Shown one piece after another: positions 55,277 to 64,000 of a stretch of 64,000 nucleotides of DNA. Origin of the DNA: Porphyrobacter sp. (GTDB lineage Bacteria > Pseudomonadota > Alphaproteobacteria > Sphingomonadales > Sphingomonadaceae); assembly GCA_016125555.1 (NCBI GenBank), contig WGLN01000011.1:248001-312000 (forward strand), read 5' to 3'. How positions within the stretch are numbered: position 1 is the first letter of the stretch; each line of letters opens with the position of its first letter. Both the position numbers and the translations under genes were made by a program. The notes below the pieces were generated by a model that made no database searches, was not told the DNA's origin, and saw nothing but the letters and a program-made list of their open reading frames with translations.

Positions 55277-56392
55277 ATGACCAAGCCCAACGATCTCCTT
55301 CCCGAAGGCCTCGAGGATCGCCTGCCGGCAGAGGCGGCGCGGATCACCGCGGCGATGCGCGCCTGCCTCGGCGTGCTCGATGCGCATGGCTATGACCGGG
55401 TGCGTCCGCCGCTGCTCGAGTTCGAGGCGTCGCTGGCGGGCCGCATGGCCGGGGCGGTCAAGGGCGAGGGGCGGAGCATGTTCCGCTTCGTCGATCCCGC
55501 GTCCCTGCGCACCCTGGCGCTGCGTTCGGACATGACCCCGCAGATCGGCCGCATCGCCGCGACCCGCCTCAGGGACGCACCGCGCCCGCTGCGGCTCGCC
55601 TATGCCGGCGACACGGTGGTCATCAAGGCCAGCCAGCTCGACCCCGCGCGCGAGCGGCTGCAACTGGGCGCCGAGCTGATCGGCGCGGACAGTGTGGCGG
55701 CGGCGAGCGAGGCGGTGATGCTCGCGGTCGAGGCGTTGCAGGCGGCGGGGCTCACCGGCATTTCGGTCGATGTCACGCTGCCCGACCTCGTCGACACCCT
55801 CGCGGAGAAGGCCTTCCCGCTCGACGCCGAGCAGGTCGAGGCGGTGCGGCGCGAACTCGATACCAAGGACGCGGGCGGGCTGCGCGCTGCCGGAGGCGCG
55901 GCCTACCTGCCGCTGCTTTACGCTGCCGGGCCGTTCGACACCGCGCTGGCCGCCCTGCGCGCGGTCGACGCGGGCGGTGCGCTCAAGTCGCGGCTCGACG
56001 CGCTCGAGCAGATCGCTGCCCGCATCGGGGATGCCGCGCAGATCACCCTCGACCCGACCGAGCGCCACGGCTTCGAATACCAGTCGTGGTTCGGCTTCAC
56101 CCTCTACGCCGGGGGCTTGCGCCATGCCCTCGGGCGGGGCGGGACCTACCGGATCGCGGGGAGCGACGAGCCGGCGACCGGCTTCACGCTCTATGTCGAC
56201 CGCCTTGCCGAAGCCGCGCCCCAGCCCGAGGCGGCGGGCATGGTGTGGCTCCCGCTCGGCCACGACCGCGCGGCCGCGGCGGCCCTGCGCGACGAAGGCT
56301 GGCGCACGCTCGCCCAGCTTGCCGAGGGTGAGGACCCGGCGGCGCTCGGCTGCGGGCACGTCCTCGAAGGCGGGGCGCTGCGCGCGCTCTAG
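55277..56392 (+). CDS. hisZ: ATP phosphoribosyltransferase regulatory subunit
   Basis: HisZ is a catalytically inactive histidyl-tRNA-synthetase paralogue that activates the short HisG in the first step of histidine synthesis. The 371-residue protein begins with L-L-P-E-G-L-E-D-R-L-P and has motif-2-like F-R-F-V-D-P with R-S-D-M-T-P-Q-I, without the anticodon domain. The ATG at 55277 is chosen over a TTG two codons earlier. Its stop overlaps the convergent hydrolase by four bases. hisG is not in the window. hisZ near purA is a common alphaproteobacterial neighbourhood. Confidence 0.9.
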   Translation: MTKPNDLLPEGLEDRLPAEAARITAAMRACLGVLDAHGYDRVRPPLLEFEASLAGRMAGAVKGEGRSMFRFVDPASLRTLALRSDMTPQIGRIAATRLRDAPRPLRLAYAGDTVVIKASQLDPARERLQLGAELIGADSVAAASEAVMLAVEALQAAGLTGISVDVTLPDLVDTLAEKAFPLDAEQVEAVRRELDTKDAGGLRAAGGAAYLPLLYAAGPFDTALAALRAVDAGGALKSRLDALEQIAARIGDAAQITLDPTERHGFEYQSWFGFTLYAGGLRHALGRGGTYRIAGSDEPATGFTLYVDRLAEAAPQPEAAGMVWLPLGHDRAAAAALRDEGWRTLAQLAEGEDPAALGCGHVLEGGALRAL

Positions 56393-57459
56393 CCGAACAC
56401 CTTCTTCAGGAAGGCATCGACCGCCTCGGTCTGCGCGGCGCCCGCCGGGGTGCCCAGTTCGCGGTTCATCCGGCCGTGATCGGTGCCGCTGATCGGCACA
56501 GCCGCGGCGTCCTTGCCCGCCTTGGCGAGCGCGGCGACCAGCGCCTCGGACTGCGCCCTGGATTCGGCCCGCTGCGCTACGTAGAGCGCCAGCCAGTGCG
56601 GCGCATCCTTCCCGCCCACCTGAGCGATCGGCGAGAGCGCCTTCTGCCGCGCCGGATCGCTGCCGAACACGTCCTTGTAGAGCGTCGGCAGTTCCATGCT
56701 CGGGTGCGCCGCGGCCTCGGCGACGTCGTAGCCCGCCCCGTCGAGCAGCACCACGCCTTGGATCGCCCCGAAGGCATCGCCCGCATATTGCGGGTCGCTC
56801 GCCACCAGCGCGGCGAGATGCGCGCCTGCGCTGTGACCCATCAGCACGATCCGGTCGGGATCGAACCCGCCGCTTTCCGCCTGCGCGCGCAGCGCCCGCA
56901 GCGCCGCGCCGATATCGGCCGCCTGCTGTTCGACCGGTGCATCGGGAAGCAGCCGGTAGCCTGCCGAGGCGAAGACATAACCGGCATCCTTGAAGTGCTG
57001 CGGCTTGGCCTGCACCATGCTGCGGTTGCCCATCTGCCACCCGCCGCCGTGGACGAAGACCACCAGCGGCGCATCGCCGACCGCGTCGTCGGGGGTGTAG
57101 ACATCGACCTGCTGGCGCGGGTCCTCGCCGTAGATGACCGTGCTGGAGATCCGGGCGCTGGCATAGGCACCCCCGCCGACGCGCGCGCCCATGCCGGGGC
57201 CGCGCCGCCCGGCGCCCTCGCCGGTGCCGCGCCGCTCCTCCATCCGCTCGCGCAGCTGCGCCTGACAGCTTTCGGAAAGCTCGGCATATTTCTCGCGCAG
57301 GCAGGTGCGCATCTGCGTCCGGTCGGTGCCGCACAGCTTGACGATCTGCTCGCGGCATTCGGCAGGCAGGCGCGCGCCGCCACGCTGCTGCGCGAGGATC
57401 GGAGTGGCGATGGCAGCGGCGGCAGCGGCGGCGAGCAGGGCTTTGGAGGCGGGTTTCAT
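56389..57459 (-). CDS. Exported alpha/beta hydrolase with a Cys-rich N-terminal segment
   Basis: The 356-residue protein has a signal peptide (A-A-A-A-I-A-T-P-I-L-A-Q, cleaved near residue 24), a segment of about 45 residues with four spaced cysteines (35, 43, 53, 65) resembling cysteine-rich GLG1-type repeats, a Gly/Arg linker, and an esterase domain with H-G-G-G-W (137-141, oxyanion hole) and nucleophile Ser 210 in G-H-S-A-G; the likely His is in T-D-H-G-R-M-N near the end. It belongs to the hormone-sensitive-lipase-like family. The ATG at 57459 has AGGA upstream. Substrate unknown. It is divergent from purA and convergent with hisZ. Confidence 0.82.
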   Translation of the reverse strand: MKPASKALLAAAAAAAIATPILAQQRGGARLPAECREQIVKLCGTDRTQMRTCLREKYAELSESCQAQLRERMEERRGTGEGAGRRGPGMGARVGGGAYASARISSTVIYGEDPRQQVDVYTPDDAVGDAPLVVFVHGGGWQMGNRSMVQAKPQHFKDAGYVFASAGYRLLPDAPVEQQAADIGAALRALRAQAESGGFDPDRIVLMGHSAGAHLAALVASDPQYAGDAFGAIQGVVLLDGAGYDVAEAAAHPSMELPTLYKDVFGSDPARQKALSPIAQVGGKDAPHWLALYVAQRAESRAQSEALVAALAKAGKDAAAVPISGTDHGRMNRELGTPAGAAQTEAVDAFLKKVFG

Positions 57460-57591
57460 GCGAAGGTCCTCGTGCGTGGTATGACGGTGCTTCAACGCGG
57501 GACCGCCCGCAACCCTTCGCGGCGCGCTTGCCACCATGCGCCGGACAGCCTAGTGCCCGCGCGGCTTTTCGGCACGACCTGAAGGAAACAC

Positions 57592-58881
<1,290 letters not shown>

Positions 58882-58915
58882 TTGCGGGGCGCCCGAGGGC
58901 TTATCCTCGGCGGCG

Positions 58916-59473
58916 ATGAAACGCCTCGCGCCCCTGACGCTGCTCGCGCTCGCCGCCTGCGCCAATCCGCCGCCCGAGGTGGCCGAGCGGCCGTCGGCGC
59001 AGCCGCCCGCGCTCGAACGCGAGGCGGCGCGGATCCTGCCGGAGCGGCGCTTCTCGCAGGTCGATTACCTGCTGGTCGACAAGTCCGAACGGCTGATGAT
59101 CGCCTATGCGGGCGGTCGTCCGGTGCGCGCCTACAGGGGCCTCCAGTTCGGCGACGCACCGCAGGGGCACAAGCGTTTCGAAGGCGACGAGCGCACGCCG
59201 GAGGGGCGCTACGTGATCGCAGGCCGCAACCCGAACAGCGCCTATCACCTCAGCCTCAAGGTCTCCTATCCCAACGCCGCCGACCGCGCCTATGCCGCGC
59301 GCTTCGGGCGTTCGCCGGGGGGCGACATCTTCCTCCACGGCCAGCCCAACGCCCTGCCTTTCGGGCGCATCCCGGGCGATTGGACCGACGGCTGCATCGC
59401 TGTCTCCAACGCCGAGATCGAGGAATTGTGGCGCATCGTGCCCGACGGGACGCCGATCGAGATTCGCCCTTGA
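58916..59473 (+). CDS. L,D-transpeptidase (YkuD/ErfK) lipoprotein
   Basis: The 185-residue protein has a lipoprotein signal (L-A-L-A-A-C, Cys 15) and a YkuD L,D-transpeptidase domain with His 141 in F-L-H-G-Q-P-N and catalytic Cys 160 in T-D-G-C-I-A-V-S-N. The usual S-H-G-C motif reads T-D-G-C here. Such enzymes make 3-3 crosslinks in peptidoglycan or attach proteins to it. It follows purA by 34 bases on the same strand but has no functional link to it. Confidence 0.85.
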   Translation: MKRLAPLTLLALAACANPPPEVAERPSAQPPALEREAARILPERRFSQVDYLLVDKSERLMIAYAGGRPVRAYRGLQFGDAPQGHKRFEGDERTPEGRYVIAGRNPNSAYHLSLKVSYPNAADRAYAARFGRSPGGDIFLHGQPNALPFGRIPGDWTDGCIAVSNAEIEELWRIVPDGTPIEIRP

Positions 59474-59504
59474 TACGCATATCTACTTGACCTGATCCGG
59501 TTTT

Positions 59505-59519
59505 GTTCTAGTCTCGTTC
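59505..59519 (+). promoter_or_regulatory. Alphaproteobacterial LexA (SOS) box
   Basis: GTTCTAGTCTCGTTC is an exact GTTC-N7-GTTC, the LexA operator of alphaproteobacteria. It lies 22 bases upstream of the ATG at 59542 and overlaps a possible promoter (TTGACC at about 59488 with TAGTCT at 59509-59514). CCAACATTGTTGG (59519-59531) follows directly, a second near-palindrome. Confidence 0.6.
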
Positions 59520-59541
59520 CAACATTGTTGGAGTCGAGTCG

Positions 59542-60545
59542 ATGCTGATCCAGTCGAGTGACCAAGCGGATTCGCCTATGGCGCGGCCAGCGATCCTGCG
59601 GGCCTGCCGGCGCGCGTCGCGATCTATGGAGAGGATGCGGCCCTGCGCGAACAGATCGCCGCGGACCTCGGCGGGGCGGGGTTCCGGACCATCGACGGCG
59701 GCAATATCTCCGCGCTGCTCGAAGGGCCGATCGCGCTGCTCGGCGACGTGGTGCTGGTCGATTGCTCGGCCAGCGGCAGCCGCGGGCTCGATGGGCTGAT
59801 GCTGGCGGGCCTCGCGCGGCTCGACATGCGGGTGGCGCGTTCCGGCGCCAAGCTGATCGTCTCGACCAGCATGGCCGCGCTCGACGATGTCTTCGCAGTG
59901 CTCGACCAGTCGGCGCCGCAGATCCTCGTCGATGCGGGCCGCGCCGAACGCGTGGTCGCGGTCGGGCGGCTGATGGGCGAGGCGGGCGCGGCGCGGGTGC
60001 GCGAAATGGCCGAGGAGGACCGGCTCACCTTGCTGCGCCTGTCCCAGCAGGTCGAGGCGATCGCCCAGTCGCTCGACCGCATCTCGCAACCCCCGGTGCC
60101 GGTCGCACCGGAAGGCGGTGCGACTTCGCTCAGCATGTTCAAGCGCGAGCAGCGCCCGGCAGAGGTGCTGCATCAGGGCTTCGGCGGGGCGTCCCAGCTT
60201 CCCGATCCGCGCATGATCCGCCAGCTGATCGCCAACCGCCAGGCGCGTGCGCGCTTCTTCGACGGCGCATTGTTCGGCGATCCCGCTTGGGACATGCTGC
60301 TCGACCTCACCGCCGCGCACGGGGAGGGCGCGCGGGTTTCGGTCACCTCGCTGTGCATTGCCGCCAATGTTCCGGCGACCACCGCGCTGCGCTGGCTGAC
60401 CCAGATGGTCGAAAGCGGGATTTTCCTGCGCCTGCCCGATCCCGACGACAAGCGCCGCGCGTTCATCGCGCTCAGCGATCGTTCTCTGGCGGCGATGACG
60501 GGCTATTTCGCCAGCCTGCGCGGGCCGGTGACGCTCGCCGCCTAG
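59542..60545 (+). CDS. MarR-like winged-helix protein with an apparent frameshift near its start
   Basis: From about 59571 the frame ending at 60545 encodes Y-G-A-A-S-D-P-A and about 320 more residues: a Rossmann-like receiver-type half (V-A-I-Y-G-E-D-A-A-L-R, then V-V-L-V-D-C-S-A-S-G), a Leu-rich linker, and a C-terminal winged helix (V-T-S-L-C-I-A-A-N-V-P-A-T-T-A-L-R-W; G-I-F-L-R-L-P-D-P-D-D-K-R-R-A-F-I). That frame has a stop at 59559 and no ATG/GTG/TTG before 59748. The ATG at 59542, with TTGGAG upstream, starts M-L-I-Q-S-S-D-Q-A-D-S-P in the neighbouring frame, which would join if one base were restored near 59576. So either a one-base deletion, a read error, or a short product from 59748. 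A LexA box precedes it. Confidence 0.6.
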
Positions 60546-61348
60546 CCCTGCGGGCGCCAGCGCAGCAGCACCGTGAGGCCGTCCGCCTGCGCGGCGTCGG
60601 CGTCATCATCCCACACCCGCCGCACCGCATCGGCGCGCGCCCGGGCGAGGATCGCGGGCGGAACCTCCCCATCGAGCAGCAGCACGTCCGCCTCGCCGAG
60701 CAGCCGCGCCTGCCGCAGGGTCAGGTCGTCGGGATCGGGGCTGGCAAGGGTGATCTCCGCGACTTCGGCAGGGCGCGGCGCCATCGCGCCTTTCGCCCAC
60801 TGCGCGACCCGCTCATGCGAGCGCGCGTCGAGCGGGTCGAGCGCGCCGCCTTCGGCCAGCGCCGCATCCACCGCCCGCCGCCGCTCGGCCCCGTCGGGGA
60901 AGCGCATGCGCAGTGCGGGACGCGCCGCCTCGAGCGCCCGCGCCAGCGCGCCCAGCGTTGCGGGCAGGACCCGCTCCAGCCGCAGCCGCACGTGCTTGGC
61001 CAATCCCGCCGAAGCGCCGCCCGTGCCGATCGCCACCAGCAGCGGGTCGCGATCGAGGATGCTCGGGGTGGTGAAATCGCACAGCTCCGGCCGGTCGACG
61101 ACATTGACCAGCATCCCCGCACAGCGCGCGTTGATCGCCGCCACCTCGCATGCAGCAGCGTCCTCGTAAGCGATGAAGGCGAGCCGCACGCCCTCGTCGA
61201 TGGCGCGGGGAAAATCGTCCACCACCACGCCCCCGGCACGCTCGACCAGCCGCCGCTTGGGCTCCGCCGCAGGGCCTTCGCCCAGCACCAGCACCTGCTG
61301 TCCGCCAATCTGGTGGAACAGCGGCAGGCTGGCGATCCGCCCCGTCAC
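60542..61348 (-). CDS. cysG: Precorrin-2 dehydrogenase/ferrochelatase (CysG N-terminal half) with a vestigial SUMT tail
   Basis: The N-terminal part (about 1-150) matches the CysG siroheme synthase oxidase/chelatase: a degenerate Rossmann loop V-L-V-L-G-E-G-P-A-A (19-28), V-N-V-V-D-R-P-E-L-C-D-F-T-T-P-S-I (81-97) and G-T-G-G-A-S-A-G-L-A-K-H (108-119). Residues about 197-268 resemble only the first part of a SUMT domain (D-P-D-D-L-T-L-R-Q-A-R-L-L, then D-G-E-V-P-P-A-I-L) and then stop, so the methyltransferase half is truncated. The start is a GTG at 61348, four bases after the lysA stop. Working SUMT is supplied by the gene at 21801-22559. Confidence 0.83.
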   Translation of the reverse strand: MTGRIASLPLFHQIGGQQVLVLGEGPAAEPKRRLVERAGGVVVDDFPRAIDEGVRLAFIAYEDAAACEVAAINARCAGMLVNVVDRPELCDFTTPSILDRDPLLVAIGTGGASAGLAKHVRLRLERVLPATLGALARALEAARPALRMRFPDGAERRRAVDAALAEGGALDPLDARSHERVAQWAKGAMAPRPAEVAEITLASPDPDDLTLRQARLLGEADVLLLDGEVPPAILARARADAVRRVWDDDADAAQADGLTVLLRWRPQG

Positions 61349-61352
61349 TGGC

Positions 61353-62612
61353 TTATCCCAGCCATTCCGGCACGCGCTCGGCATCCATGATCGCGCCCGC
61401 TTCGATCCGGTCGGCGACCACCGCAAAGCGGTCGCCGTCGACCAGCACCTCGGCCACGAAGCCGCGCGAATTGTAGGACGATGCCATGGTTGCCCCGTAA
61501 GCCCCGGCGGTGCGGAACACCGCGAGGTCGCCCGCTTTCAGTGCATCGCATTCGCGGCCCATCGCGAAGGTGTCGCCGGTCTCGCAGATCGGGCCGACGA
61601 TGTTCGCGGTCATCCGCGCAGCGCCCGGTTCGACCGCCTCGAAATGGTGATAGGCGCCGTAGAGGGCGGGGCGCGCAAGATCGTTCATCGCCGCATCGAC
61701 GATCACGAAGGGATCGTTGATCCCGCGCTTCACCCTGACCACACGGGTCAGCAGCACGCCCGCATTGCCCGCGATCACGCGGCCGGGCTCGAAGATCAGC
61801 TTGACGCCCCAGTCCTTCGTCACCCGCGCCACCATCGCGCCGTATTCGGCCGGCTCGGGCAGGGTCTCGTCCACGCGATAGGGCACGCCCAGGCCCCCGC
61901 CGAGATCGACATGAGTGATCGTGTGCCCCGCTCCGCGCAGCGCGCCGACCAGCGCGCCCAGTTTCCCGAAGGCGGCCTCGAGCGGGGCGAGGTCGGCCAG
62001 CTGGCTGCCGATATGCACCGCAAGCCCACGCAGATTGATGCCCGGCAGGCCCGCCAGCCTGCCGAAGATCTGCCCCGCCTCGCCGATCGGCACGCCGAAC
62101 TTGTTGTCGGCCTTGCCGGTAGAGATCTTGTCGTGCGTGCCCGCATCGACATCGGGATTGATGCGCAGGGCGGACTGCGCGGTCAGCCCGCGCGCCGCGG
62201 CGAGTTCGGCGAGCTCCAGCCCCTCTTCCTCGCTCTCGATGTTGAACTGGCCGATCCCCGCCTCGAGCGCGGCGACCATTTCCGCGGCGGTCTTGCCGAC
62301 GCCCGAGAAGACGATCATCTCCGGCGCGATCCCCGCCGCCAGCGCGCGCCGCATCTCGCCGACCGAGACGACGTCCGCGCCCATGCCAGCCGCGCCCAGC
62401 ACCTTGAGCACGGCGAGGTTGGGATTGGCCTTGACAGCGAAGGCGATCAGCTTGTCCGGCACGCCGGCCAGTGCCTCGCGGAACACCTTCGCGTGGCGTT
62501 CCAGCGTGGCGCGCGAATAGACGTAGACGGGCGTGCCGACCTCCTCGGCGATGCGCGGCAGGGGCACGTCCTCGGCGTGCATCACGCCGTGCTTGAAGGT
62601 GAAATGGTCCAT
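61353..62612 (-). CDS. lysA: Diaminopimelate decarboxylase
   Basis: LysA decarboxylates meso-diaminopimelate to lysine with PLP. The 419-residue protein has the PLP lysine 61 in F-A-V-K-A-N-P-N, H-I-G-S-Q, D-L-G-G-G-L-G-V-P-Y, E-P-G-R and the C-terminal C-E-T-G-D substrate-binding cysteine. It starts at 62612, ten bases after the small lipoprotein gene, in the order argH-lptM-like-lysA, which is common in proteobacteria. Confidence 0.96.
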   Translation of the reverse strand: MDHFTFKHGVMHAEDVPLPRIAEEVGTPVYVYSRATLERHAKVFREALAGVPDKLIAFAVKANPNLAVLKVLGAAGMGADVVSVGEMRRALAAGIAPEMIVFSGVGKTAAEMVAALEAGIGQFNIESEEEGLELAELAAARGLTAQSALRINPDVDAGTHDKISTGKADNKFGVPIGEAGQIFGRLAGLPGINLRGLAVHIGSQLADLAPLEAAFGKLGALVGALRGAGHTITHVDLGGGLGVPYRVDETLPEPAEYGAMVARVTKDWGVKLIFEPGRVIAGNAGVLLTRVVRVKRGINDPFVIVDAAMNDLARPALYGAYHHFEAVEPGAARMTANIVGPICETGDTFAMGRECDALKAGDLAVFRTAGAYGATMASSYNSRGFVAEVLVDGDRFAVVADRIEAGAIMDAERVPEWLG

Positions 62613-62622
62613 CGCGTTTCGG

Positions 62623-62862
62623 CTATTCGGGCGGAAGGTCGAAGGGATCGTCCTGGCGTTCCTCCGAGCGGCGGCGCAGTTCGACGCTGCGCTCGGGCGC
62701 GGCGAGCGCGTCGCGGCGCAGCAGTTCCTCGGCGGTCGGCGGACTGTCGGCGCCGTAGGGTGTCGGCGGGAGGCTCGCCCCCTTGGGCGGGGTGAGCGGC
62801 GCGCGCGAACCGCAGGCGCACAGCAGCGCCGAAGCGGCGAGAGCGACAAGGATTCGCATCAT
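62623..62862 (-). CDS. lptM: Small LptM-like lipoprotein
   Basis: A 79-residue lipoprotein: signal [13 protein letters not shown] with [10 protein letters not shown] after the lipid-modified cysteine, matching the C-G-x-x-G-P-L-x-x-P start of LptM (YifL), which aids maturation of the LPS translocon LptD. LptM genes commonly sit next to lysA, as here. The rest is charged and Pro-rich. The ATG at 62862 overlaps the argH stop (ATGA); the adjacent ATG at 62859 has better spacing to GGAGGA and may be used instead. It is too short for most function calls; the symbol is by motif and position. Confidence 0.72.
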   Translation of the reverse strand: MMRILVALAASALLCACGSRAPLTPPKGASLPPTPYGADSPPTAEELLRRDALAAPERSVELRRRSEERQDDPFDLPPE

Positions 62863-64000
62863 TCCTCCATTCCCAGCGCTGCGCGCGCGCGTTCGACCTG
62901 CAAACCGACCTGCGTGGGCGCGGTTCCCCCGTAGGAGCGCCGCGCGGCGACCGAGGCATCCACCGAGAGCGCCGCATAGACCCGCTCGTCGATCCGTTCG
63001 TCGATTGCCTTCAGGTCCGCAAGCGGCAGCTGGTCGAGCGCCGTCCCGCGGCTTTCGGCGAGCTTCACCGCGCTCCCCGTGATGTGGTGCGCCTCGCGGA
63101 ACGGGATGTCGGCGACCCGCACCAGCCAGTCGGCAAGATCGGTCGCGGTGGCATAGCCGAGCTCCGCCGCGGCGCGCATCCGTGCGGTGTCGAAGCTGCT
63201 GCCCGCGATCATCCCGGTCATCGCGGCGAGGCTGAGTTCCATCAGCGAGGCGGCCTCGAACACCGGCGGCTTGTCGTCCTGCATGTCCTTGGAATAGGCC
63301 AGCGGCAGGCCCTTCATGGTGATCATCAGGCTGGTCAGCGCGCCGATCACCCGGCCCGCATGGCCGCGCACCAGTTCGGCGGCATCGGGGTTCTTCTTCT
63401 GCGGCATGATCGACGAGCCGGTCGAGAGGCTGTCGGGCAGGCGGATGAAGCCGAACGGCTGGCTCGCCCACAGGATCAACTCCTCGGCAAGGCGCGAGAG
63501 ATGCAGCGCGGTGGTCGAGCAGCACCACAGGAAATCCATCGCGAAATCGCGGTCGGACACGGCGTCGAGCGAATTGGCGGTGGGCGCGGCGAAGCCCAGC
63601 GCCTGCGCGGTCATCTCGCGGTCGATGGCAAAGCCCGTGCCCGCCAGCGCCGCCGAGCCCAGCGGGCATTCGTTCATGCGCGCCCGCGCATCGGCGAGCC
63701 GCGAACGGTCGCGCCGGAACATCTCGTAATAGGCCATCAGGTGGTGGCCGAGCGTCACCGGCTGCGCGGTCTGGAGGTGGGTGAAGCCGGGCATGATGCT
63801 GCCCTTGTGTTCGCCCGCACGGGTGACGAGCGCGCGTTGCAGGTCGGCGAGAGCCTGGTCCATCGCCTCCATCCGGCCGCGCACCCACAGGCGGAAATCG
63901 GTCGCCACCTGGTCGTTGCGGCTGCGCGCGGTGTGGAGGCGCCCCGCGACCGGCCCGATCAGCTCGGCAAGCCGCGCCTCGGTGGTCATGTGGATGTCCT
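62859..64000 (-). CDS. argH: Argininosuccinate lyase (5' end beyond the window)
   Basis: ArgH splits argininosuccinate into arginine and fumarate. About 380 residues are visible, open to the last base ([10 protein letters not shown] runs in from outside). The fumarase-superfamily signature [11 protein letters not shown] is intact, as are [12 protein letters not shown] and the H-L-Q-x-A-Q-P segment. The N-terminal roughly 80 residues lie outside the window. Its stop overlaps the LptM-like start. Confidence 0.94.
   Translation of the reverse strand, partial: DIHMTTEARLAELIGPVAGRLHTARSRNDQVATDFRLWVRGRMEAMDQALADLQRALVTRAGEHKGSIMPGFTHLQTAQPVTLGHHLMAYYEMFRRDRSRLADARARMNECPLGSAALAGTGFAIDREMTAQALGFAAPTANSLDAVSDRDFAMDFLWCCSTTALHLSRLAEELILWASQPFGFIRLPDSLSTGSSIMPQKKNPDAAELVRGHAGRVIGALTSLMITMKGLPLAYSKDMQDDKPPVFEAASLMELSLAAMTGMIAGSSFDTARMRAAAELGYATATDLADWLVRVADIPFREAHHITGSAVKLAESRGTALDQLPLADLKAIDERIDERVYAALSVDASVAARRSYGGTAPTQVGLQVERARAALGMEE

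Noticed and set aside
54215..57358. Minus-strand open frame of about 1000 codons covering serA and hisZ
   Set aside because: It crosses several real genes in other frames and has low-complexity composition.

Overview
The window reads as chromosomal DNA of a high-GC alphaproteobacterium, most likely order Sphingomonadales, family Erythrobacteraceae (Erythrobacter/Porphyrobacter/Citromicrobium type), that is an aerobic anoxygenic phototroph. The case rests on type-II photosynthetic reaction-centre genes (puhABC, pufLMC), the siroheme/sulfite reductase cluster with DUF2849 and DUF934, the hisZ-purA neighbourhood, an alphaproteobacterial LexA box (GTTC-N7-GTTC), and mcr/pcs genes, which I recall being reported in Erythrobacter sp. 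NAP1. The assignment is inference from gene content; no similarity search was possible.

Layout. 1-7072: end of the division and cell-wall (dcw) cluster, murC(partial)-murB-DUF4262-ddl-ftsQ-ftsA-ftsZ, mostly with start/stop overlaps and with a DnaA box before ftsZ. 7.2-12.2 kb: TPR/SPOR protein, YbjN-like protein, proC, a Bax-inhibitor-1 protein and a polyproline lipoprotein. 12.3-18.0 kb: tRNA-Ala(CGC), terminator, cobalamin riboswitch with a TonB-dependent receptor, obgE, proB and an epimerase. 18.0-22.6 kb (minus): assimilatory sulfate reduction (cobA-type SUMT, DUF2849, cysI-type reductase, DUF934, cysH). 22.6-27.0 kb (minus): sseA-metC-mscS operon and a Pro-rich membrane protein. 27.1-29.8 kb: queF and a PAS-GGDEF-EAL-PilZ protein.

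30.0-40.3 kb holds the most striking block: pcs (trifunctional propionyl-CoA synthase), mcr (bifunctional malonyl-CoA reductase) and accA. Together with the remaining acetyl-CoA carboxylase subunits, these encode acetyl-CoA + CO2 -> malonyl-CoA -> 3-hydroxypropionate -> propionyl-CoA, the first part of the 3-hydroxypropionate pathway. It is followed by a divergent DUF2231-Rieske-hemerythrin fusion protein and by a compact reaction-centre island: puhABC (+) converging on pufL-pufM-pufC (-). The island has no pufBA (LH1), no bch and no crt genes. Both of its outer promoters carry the PpsR/CrtJ palindrome TGT-N12-ACA. It resembles the incomplete second photosynthesis cluster I recall from Citromicrobium, so a full cluster probably lies elsewhere.

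47.3-64 kb: tRNA-Thr, rarA with a DUF429-like partner, a PadR regulator with a large palindromic operator and a small membrane protein, a GT4 glycosyltransferase, serC-serA (serC with a structured leader; short palindromic repeats between genes), hisZ, an alpha/beta hydrolase, purA, an L,D-transpeptidase, a winged-helix gene with an SOS box and an apparent frameshift, and on the minus strand argH(partial)-lptM-like-lysA-cysG N-terminal half, the last carrying a vestigial SUMT tail.
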